Origin: Setoptus koraiensis | Lineage: Eukaryota; Arthropoda | Direction: 5' to 3' | DNA length: 64,000 bases | Assembly: GCA_048013815.1 (NCBI GenBank) | Contig: CM106585.1 | Coordinates: 12,710,001 to 12,774,000, forward strand | Part shown: piece after piece, positions 55,673 to 64,000 of the stretch | Numbering within the stretch: position 1 is the first letter of the stretch | Layout of the letters: each line of letters begins with the position of its first letter | Notes under the pieces: model-generated | Seen by the model: the letters and a program-made list of their open reading frames with translations, nothing else | Database searches by the model: none | Told to the model about the DNA's origin: nothing | Translations under genes and position numbers: made by a program

Positions 55673-58544
55673 ACATGAAACGGACAGTTCAAATTGACGA
55701 CCAATCAATTTGAACAATCAGCTTCAACATTGATTATGTATTCGTAGCGTAAACGTATTAAACTAAAGGTGATCAAACCGAGGTGAACATAAGATCAACG
55801 TGCAAAGCCAAATGCACAAACAAACAATCTAATAATCTAGCTAAAACTTGTCAATGACAAAAAGTTAATCGACAAGACACGAATGACGCAAGATTGCTGG
55901 TGCTAGTCACGCAATGCAATAACATGGGCGATGTTCATCTCGGAATGGTCATTATCGGACAACATTGGCACAAAAACATCCATCGCCGCCAACAAGTCAT
56001 GATAAATCACATGATATTCGATTGCACAACGTAAACAGAGAAGAAAAACAAAACAAAAATAAAATATTACATAATATAATACAATACAAATCTGATGCGT
56101 AATAGTCATTTCTTCTGTCGGCCCCATGAACGAGGGTTGTATGCTATTATGAGCAGTGTTTCCTCAAAAAATGGTGAACACATCTTGTATTGAGATGACA
56201 CATACATCTCAATATGAAGAATGTGACAAATTGTCCTGAATAGATCATCGTTCGTTGCATAAATGATGATATAACGATGCATGGAGGGTATATGGTAAGA
56301 CCTTTTTGCAACTGAATTCGATCTTGATGTTATTCCAAGCACAACAAGTGACGACCATCTCGAGATTCTGTGTTGAGATATCATGAGATACATAGAAAAA
56401 GAGCAATAGAATCTACTCATAAACTTTCTTCTTATCCCAAGATTATTATCGTTCATTCGAGCATTGCAGCATTCACTGATTAGCAAAGAATTCATTATCG
56501 ATCATCATCGATGCTTTACGGGTATGACTAACTAACTGATATTTGTATTCTTATCAACTTTGCATTGAACGCAAAATAAGAAAGAAAAATTGATAAGAAA
56601 TGTTTATGAGGACCAATCGCTGGTAACAAGCGGCTCAAGATGACATTATATCATTACAACAGGTTGTTGTATAATCTTTAATTATGTGTGAAGCAGTCTA
56701 GACAAGATAATCATGATGAGCCTAATTAAGATTATTAAGTCATCTGTCGATAGTGCTTAATGTCACTAGTTGTCGTTGTTGTTGTTGTTGTCCGAGCAAC
56801 AGTTGTAAGGCGAGCATGAGCAACAGTTAATCTCGAGGCGATAGATTGGATTCGCTGAATTAACTCACTGCGGACCAGATTTACCTGAAAAACAAATACC
56901 AGGTATTATCAGTTGACACAGAGGCACAACTCATTAGAAGAGACTGATCGATGTTTATCGGATAAGAGATGCTTGTTCTTGGCGAGTAATTAATAACGAT
57001 AATAGCGTGAGTATGAATCGCTGATCTGAAATGGCCTGACTGTTGCTAATGAATTGGTTGAACAACAACAGCAACAACAACAACAACAAAAATTAAGGTT
57101 CAGTTTAATTGTGAAAAGTGAGAGAAAGAAGAAAATAGAACACATGCCAACATCCACTTACGAGGAAGAATTATAAGGAAGGATGCACTTTTTGCGTCTA
57201 CATATTGCTGACTAATAGTGCTGCTGATGAGAAATTGCGATGAAAGATGATTATTATGATGTGTAAGTGCAAGTGAATGACGATTATCATTTAAAGTAAT
57301 CAGCTAGCGGTTGCTTAGCGAAACACTGGCAAAACTTGTTGATGGTGAATATCTGGTTGGCCGGATGAGAAGAATTGCCAATGAGCATTGTTGTTATTCT
57401 TTCACATAGTGTGCATTTCGAGTGATTGAAATGTAAAAATTTGACAGCAATGTGTGTGTATGACAATGGCCACTAGGCAGACAAATGATTTTTGTTTGTG
57501 GGCAAGTTGTTTCGGTAGTCGGGGGAGGGGGGCGAGCAGAGCTTCGAAAATGATTGATACAGCACCTGTTGTTTGTGTCTCGATTATTCGGATTGTTCAT
57601 GACTAAAGTTTTGCAATGCAGCCAACCAACACTATGGAAGGAATGGACATGGCGTACATTGGCAACTGGCGGAGGTAGCCATCATCAACCGATAGTAACG
57701 TGATCATAAACTCAATAATGACCACCGCCACTTTCTATATAAAGCCTCATGCTCATGTGAGTGCAGATAATGTAACACGCTATAAATAACAGTATAAATA
57801 ATCAAAAAATAATAATATCAATAATAATAATATTAATTGCAATGGCCGACTATGACGAGCGCAAGTCTACTGTGAGCTTTTTCTAATAGATATACCCTCC
57901 ACCAGCAATGGCAAGCTGTTGTTTGCGTCGCTGATTTCGTCGTCTCATTGCGAGGTTCGCCGTCTCGTTGCAAGGCAAGAGGAGGATAGAGAAAAATTAC
58001 CATCACTACCTCGGCTGGCACTTGTTGCCGTTGCCAAACGTTGCCGAACGTTGCCAAAGCGAGAGAGATAAATATTCATCCTACTGTTTTAGCTCACTTC
58101 CAATCTGCAATGTTGGTCCGTCGCCTGATTAGGCAAGCACCGAATAACGGATTAATCAAACCCGATCAGTGTTGTCGAGCTGGTGGTGCCAGTTGTTGTC
58201 GTTGCCGTTGCCGTTGCTTTTGTTGTTGGTTGTGGCAGTGCCAGCGACTGGCGTTAGTGTGTGCCATGATGAACTCACCTGTTGCACTAGTCTAATATAG
58301 TTTTATCGCTCGCTGGCAACGCCATTAACACTATTAACTATTGCTAGCAACGCAAGGCACGATGCTTTTTGGCGTCTTGGCGAGCTCGCCGGCAAGTCGC
58401 ATGCGAATGGTCCATCATTATCAGACAAACATTGGCCATTGGTAGGTTTAGCGGCGTTCAGCAGCAGTGAGCGGGCAGCATGATTTGATTTTACTTAAAA
58501 CCGGCCACGCTGTCACCTACAGCCAACCCGCCAAATAGAGAGCG

Positions 58545-58548
<4 letters not shown>

Positions 58549-58576
<28 letters not shown>
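58549..58576 (+). repeat. GA dinucleotide microsatellite
   Basis: About 14 GA units in a row. Confidence 0.9.
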
Positions 58577-58581
<5 letters not shown>

Positions 58582-59218
58582 AACCCGGTAATAAGATTAT
58601 TATCGGACAATAATTAAACTTATTGCATACGGCGCCACAAGTACGTCGCCGTTATCGCATGTTAAACTGTTGTTGCTGCGCCCACTTGTTGCCCACCAAT
58701 CAACAAGCTAGTGAAAGTAACAAAAAGTCAGTTCCCTCACCTCACCCTCGGTCTGGCCGCGGCACAACGGATAACATAGTCGCATAATACAGTGACAAGT
58801 GCATTTCTTACAAATTCGACTCGGCAAAAGCTCGGTCTGGCACAAACAATCACGGCACTAGCGGCCACAGTATTAGCAACAAGATTGATATGAGCGGCGA
58901 GAATCTGCTCCGCAGCGCCAGATCAAATAAAGAGATTGTTTGTTTGTCTGTTAACACACATAAAACATCCTCCACATCAAATTGACCTCATCAACATGCC
59001 AAGCTCATAGCGACCGCATCCATTTATCCGAAGGTGAGTGATTGGCGCACCGAAAATGCACCACTAGCAAGTGTGTGAATTGCCGCTAATATGGCTGCTG
59101 CGAATAAATTTGTTGCTGTTTCCCTATCGTCTTGACAAGTGAACATTGTCGAGCCACTTTGCTGCATTAAACTGATTACGGTGTTTACTAGTGCCTGATG
59201 ATATCTCACTATATCTGT

Positions 59219-59240
59219 GTATATATATATATATATATAT
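59219..59240 (+). repeat. TA dinucleotide microsatellite
   Basis: About 10 TA units, inside non-coding sequence. Confidence 0.9.
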
Positions 59241-60312
59241 GTTTGATGCTTCGTTGCGGCGAACGCCGCCGAAATTATTTGTTTGCTATGCACATCGCTT
59301 GCGTCAGTTGCTTATCGCCATGACTCGGGTGTTCTCATTTATTTATTCATTCATATTGAGGCGCATTAGCAACCAACAAACAAGCCAACAAGCTGACGGA
59401 GCGAACTCTCCGTTGGCGCTTTAAATGAAGCTGTGACTGCTAGTTACCTGGTTGCGCCAGGTAGTAGCCGGCCGGTCGGCCAACTAAACGGCAACGACAA
59501 CGTCGACGACGACGACGTGAAGTCATTCAACACCAAGAGTTCAAATGTGGCCAGTTGCTTCATCTGGTCGAGCCACCGACCGACCAAGTCGACACAGTAC
59601 AATTAGGTGTATCAAAGGGAGAGCGGGATTAAATCAGCATTCATTATACACATGGCCACTAAGATATGGCCACATGGATGATTGAATTGAACTGTGGCAT
59701 CGTCATTAATGAATTGCCCCTGCGCCGAGTTAGTAAGCGTTAGTTAGCGAGCAGATATTTGAGATGATATGATTATTATTACGATTATTATGATTATTGC
59801 CAGTGCTTTCTCTGACTGTCTGTCCCCTGTCTGTCTGTCTGTTTCTGCCCGTTTTGTCCGTTCTGCCCGTTCTGCCCAGTTAATAATTTGTAAAGAAAAA
59901 ATAAGCGTGATATTGTATCAAGTTTGTCGCCGTTGTATCAAGTAGTCGTCCTAGGCCGCGCCGAGCTGAGCCGCACCACACCACACCTCGGCTCACTTGG
60001 CTTCACCTCGGCTCACCTTAACTCCTCGCTTCACCTGTGCTCATCACATGCTACCAAAGTGGTCAAGTGAGAGTGAACGGCCGGCAACGGCAACGGCAAC
60101 GGCAATGCTTCTTCTGCTTCTTTTCTTTTGCGTTACATAAGCCATATAAAATCGATAGGAGTAGTTTTAGCTGGACAAAGAGAAGCTCGTTGGCTGTTCG
60201 TGTGCTGGACAATTGAGCAAATGTTGATCATAGTTGGCAGCGGCAATAACTACTGGCTAACTCATCATCATTTTGCCAGCGCCATAGGCATAATTTCTTT
60301 CAAACTTTCTTT

Positions 60313-60397
60313 ACAACAACAGCAACAACAGCAACAACAGCAACAGCAACAACGGCAGCAACAGCAACAACAACAGCAACAACGGCAGCAACAGCAG
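60313..60397 (+). repeat. CAA/CAG triplet repeat
   Basis: About 28 triplets, mostly CAA and CAG with two CGG interruptions. It is read as poly-Gln in one frame, but that frame (60128-60406) has no other support and starts with a non-ATG codon. Confidence 0.9.
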
Positions 60398-61109
60398 TTG
60401 TATTAGTTGAATAACATAACTCTATCTCACTTATCCAGTTTACAGCGGCTAACGGTATTGGAAGGCAACAGTGAAAACTCTCCTCCCTATGATAAATAAT
60501 GCAAAATTATTATCATTACAATCATCATCAGCAGCCACCATCACTATCCTGTGTCCGAGCAGTTATGTAATAAGTGTTATGTTATATTACATGTATGAGC
60601 GAGAGTGAAAGGGAGAGAGAGAGAGCACCTCACCGACAATAACAATAAGTCTCATGTGAATGGCATCTAGATCTGATTATCAGAAGTCAAAAGAACACAC
60701 TCTGATAATAATTATCGTCGCCATTAAATCAACAATCATCAGATGAGCACCGGACAAATTTGAGCCAGACACCCATAGAGAGCCACAGACAAATTGAGAT
60801 CTGGAAAGAGAGACAGAGGGAAAGAGTTTACACAAGCGAGCCGAGCTTCTGTTAGAACCTATATAGTCGTGTTAGTTGCGGCCCTCGTTTTTTCTGTCCA
60901 CAACTCCATCACACCAACACACAAATACAACAATAATGTAAACTGTTTAGTTTAGTGTCAGATAGTTATCGACGTTACCACATCAAATAATCGTTTAGTT
61001 TTACAGTAGCAACAGCTCGCAACAGTTGACGCAATATTCTCAGACATTTTGCAGGCGACATTCATTTCGAGCACCATAAGCAAACAAACAAATATTGCAA
61101 AACATACAG

Positions 61110-63617
61110 ATGATGGTTCCATCAGTTATAAATACTAACAATTATTGCAGACAACAATTTCCAATTAATAGTGGACATGCTAAGCCATTAGAATCGCCAC
61201 AATCAGCAACAAACAACTCTGGGCTACTGATTAATGTGACCAAGAGTAGACTTGCATCGTTGGCTACCACCAAAACAAACTCTATGCTCAAATCAGAAAG
61301 AAATAGTGAAAACAACACAAAAAAGTTATTCAGCCACATCAACAACAAACTGTCGCTCACTTCCCATTACAACAAAACAATGTCTTCGCTCATGTTGGAT
61401 CTAGGTGGTAAAGTCCGACAATTGACTAATAATCTACAAAAGAACCACAAGAGAATAAGCGAAAGTCGCTTGTCATTGATCAGTGATGAATGTTATCTGG
61501 CAAAATTGTCGTCGTCCTCAACAACACCAGCATCATTAGCAACAACAGCGTCAGCTGTAGCATTTGCAGCCCCTGAAGAAGAAGACCGACTGAGTGTTGG
61601 TCGGCAACAGGAACAACACAATACCAGCAAACAAGCAATTGCATCACCGGCAATCACCATGAGTCCGCAAAAGCAAAAAATCCTTTGTCAACAACAACAA
61701 CAACAAAGTGACAACAACAAACTGGTCATTGGTCACAAGCTGACCACTGTCTACAACGACTGTCAGCCACTGCTCAAGATTGCGCCAAAACATAAATTTC
61801 AACAACAGCGACACAATCACAGACACGCTGACAACACTAATACTTTAGCTAATTTATCTGGCGAGACAGTTGCACTCAAGTCGAAGAGAGGCTGCTGCCT
61901 AAGTCAGGTGAAATACTCCATTGAGTCATTGGAGTACCAGCGATACTTAGACAATGTGCAAAATTCTTTTCTTTGTAGAAATTTTATGACAAACAACTCA
62001 ATGAGTTTGTGTCAGACAATGCTATGGCTCGTCACTGTAAACGTGATGATACTGAGCTTGATAACTGGCCCTGGATGTTTTGTTCTAGCGACTGACCATG
62101 CGGTTGCTGGCGATCAGCTATTGTTATATTCGCCGGCCGCTACAATAAACGCAGTAGATGCGTCATCGCACCAGCAACAATCATCCGGAAATCCGTCACA
62201 AACAGACGATTACGTTGATGACGGTGCCGATATAGATGTTATGGCCGGCCAACAACAAATATCCACGGCCCATTTATTATCGGCTGCAGGTCATATTGTT
62301 CCAGACAACTATTTTGGGCCCAATTCTGTGCCTATAGATTATAGCCAGAGTGGCCAGAGCCAACAGCAATCTTCCCAGGCAACATCGCCAGCGGATCCGT
62401 TGCAATCGGCATCGTCCGAGCGCGATATTATCACTGTCAACAGTCAGACGCAACAACAGCAACAACAACAACACATTACAACTGATGGTGTTGCTTCTTA
62501 CATTGACTACAATGGATACAATTTGGCCACGCAACCTCAACACGAGACCATCAATCAGGCGGATGTTGTCGACTTCAACGGTGCCCACCCCAATACAGCC
62601 TACTATGCCATCTACAATGGAGAGAATCCTGTGCCGCAGAGTCTTCAGGTTAGCCTCCAGAGCGGCCATCCACAATTGAGCCAAGATCAGTCAAATCAGT
62701 ACAATCAAATGCTCAGCGATAATCAAATATTCGGTCAATCTCTGGATGGCAGTGATCAAATTTCGTCCAATGGTGCTGGCTACAATCCCAGCGGATCCGT
62801 TGGCTCGGCCAGCTCAAACAATGCTGTCTACACGTCGGACAGTGGCAACAGACAACAACAATCCTCCAACCAAAACAACTTCGGCCAGCCCACTAGAGAC
62901 GGTACACGTCCGAAAGATTTACTGTCACCAGATACAGCCATACCAGCAAATACAATATCATCGCCAGTAATTAACTCGTTGGCCAACATGCCAAAGGTCA
63001 ACATGCAACAGTTGGCGTCGAAAGTGCCCCAGGTTGCAACGCCACAGTTTAGTTTTTCATCAAGCAAAGACCCCATGGAGAAGGTGAAAGCAGTCAATCA
63101 AAAGAAGCGAACAATGATGCGCCAAGCGGAACAGTTAGCCAGGCTTATGATTGATTCATTCAATAAGAAATTCGGAACCACCATCGGAGATCAGACAGAT
63201 ATACCATTCGTTTTGTCCACATTGGGTCCATTGGGTTTCGCACAGAATCTGCTTTTCGACCCATCTTTTCTGTAAGTACAAATCAATAGAATAACATCAA
63301 TTCTGACATTCCTCAATATTGTCAGAATCCCTTAAGTTGACACAATTCTTCTTTGTATTCTACAACAATATCGCAACAGTATCACATTATTACACAGTAC
63401 CGAGAAGGGCTATATCTCAGATGTATTACCAAGTCCTGCGAAGATGATCATAAGGCCTGTTTTGAATGCCTTCAGAATGCCAAATAAAAAGAGAGACAAG
63501 GGCAACTTAGTCAACGTTCTGAGTTACATATCGTCAGGCTTACAAGCGCCCGCAGGATTGCAACCAAATCACAGACAGGCCGGCTACAAGAAAAGTAGCG
63601 GTACTAAAAAGTATTGA
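61110..63617 (+). CDS. Gln/Ser/Asn-rich protein with internal signal-like segment
   Basis: Exons 61110-63271 and 63380-63617 give 799 residues. An acceptor at 63397, 18 bases downstream of that at 63379, also keeps frame, so 793 residues is possible. From the ATG at 61110, about 290 polar residues precede MTNNSMSLCQTMLWLVTVNV... (residues ~298-325), a strongly hydrophobic stretch typical of a signal peptide. An ATG at 61986 would start the protein just before it. The middle is Gln/Ser/Asn/Asp-rich and disordered. The C-terminal ~130 residues are the most ordered part: ARLMIDSFNKKFGTTIG, PFVLSTLGPLGFAQNLLFDP, EKGYISDVLPSPAKMIIRP. The family is unknown. AATAAA at 63678. Confidence 0.7.
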
Positions 63618-64000
63618 GATTAGCTAAGATGAAGTGCTACAATATCAAATTCTTGTCTAGCTTTGTCTGATTAAGCTAATAAATCTATTTTTCGATATAA
63701 AAAATTGTAAAAAATCATTTCAATATCAACATTTGCTTGCCCATAATTTGTTTTTTTTGTTGTTTTTGATAACAACAACTTTCCTACTTGATTAGCTAGT
63801 CGATGAGATCTCAAATATGACATCGGCTATGATAGGTACTACACCCGGGTCAAGTATTCGAGACATGACTAATGATAATAGCCTTTGCTGATGTTGCACG
63901 AATAGGGAGTGGTTATCACTTAGCTGCGACATGCATTTAAGTGTATGCGCAGCTCTTCTTAACATATCTAATGTTGTTCCGGTGGCTTCTGGATCCTTGA
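63618..64000. other. 3' UTR and non-coding right end
   Basis: AATAAA at 63678-63683 marks the likely end of the preceding transcript. Nothing further is recognised to the window edge. Confidence 0.5.

Larger units (their letters stand above)
55673..61109. other. 5.4 kb non-coding, rich in simple repeats
   Basis: No supported gene. It contains GTT/CAA triplet runs near 56770 and 57060, a GA run at 58549-58576, a TA run at 59219-59240, a GGCAAC repeat near 60082 and CAA/CAG repeats at 60313-60397. 57800-60100 is GC-richer, with many short frames but no signatures. It may carry regulatory DNA and 5' exons for the gene at 61110. Confidence 0.5.

Noticed and set aside
60128-60406. Open frame with a long poly-Gln tract
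   Set aside because: Starts with a non-ATG codon, contains only simple CAA/CAG repeat and no domain; best read as a microsatellite.
62277-62684. 135-codon minus-strand frame antisense to the Gln-rich gene
   Set aside because: Leu/Arg run is the antisense shadow of CAA/CAG codons on the plus strand.

Overview
This is nuclear DNA from an invertebrate animal. It is AT-rich. Genes have short GT-AG introns (often 75-150 bases), AATAAA signals and 5' UTR introns. The gene content (destabilase/i-type lysozyme domains, a tamozhennic/SPATA2-like gene, an arthropod-style class A peptide receptor) points to an arthropod. A mite or other chelicerate is my best guess, but it is inference. One 500-base run of N marks an assembly gap. 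Many predicted ATGs were refined by joining exons at visible splice sites. Each multi-exon model keeps an open frame across its junctions unless stated.

Layout. 1-7.7 kb: the 3' half of a peptide GPCR gene; an intronless 943-residue secreted CUB-like gene; a second, broken copy of the GPCR 3' half; and a minus-strand SOSS-B single-strand DNA-binding protein gene whose last codons lie inside the duplicated block. 7.7-13.9 kb: a long non-coding stretch with a GC-richer core and the 5' UTR exon and first intron of a VAT-1-like gene. 13.9-18 kb: the VAT-1-like gene converges with a tamozhennic/SPATA2-like gene. 18-25.6 kb: mostly non-coding, with a gap and an intact BPNT2-like Golgi phosphatase gene. 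25.6-29 kb: a minus-strand gene with three destabilase/i-type lysozyme domains and a Thr-rich linker. 32-45 kb: a dense housekeeping block: a small secreted protein, RPP30, BAP31, a short WBP4-like zinc-finger protein, an unknown protein, a Ulp2/SENP6-7-like SUMO protease, purine nucleoside phosphorylase, a TBC1D2-like Rab GAP and GABARAP. 46-53 kb: DPH3, Tip60, AFG1L and ADAT1. 54-56 kb: a small secreted protein with a TATA box. 56-64 kb: a repeat-rich non-coding stretch, then a Gln/Ser/Asn-rich protein gene.

The genes do not form a pathway. Compact genes alternate in convergent and divergent pairs. In two convergent pairs the stop codons are only about 50 bases apart (SUMO protease/PNP and DPH3/Tip60), so their 3' UTRs must overlap. 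Several conserved genes (Tip60, GABARAP, ADAT1, RPP30, BPNT2, SOSS-B) have no intron in the coding region. The most unusual points are the GPCR duplication with its uneven divergence and the intronless CUB gene between the copies, the three-domain lysozyme-like protein that seems to lack catalytic residues, and the zinc-finger-only WBP4 relative. I see no clear evidence for a wholly new system.
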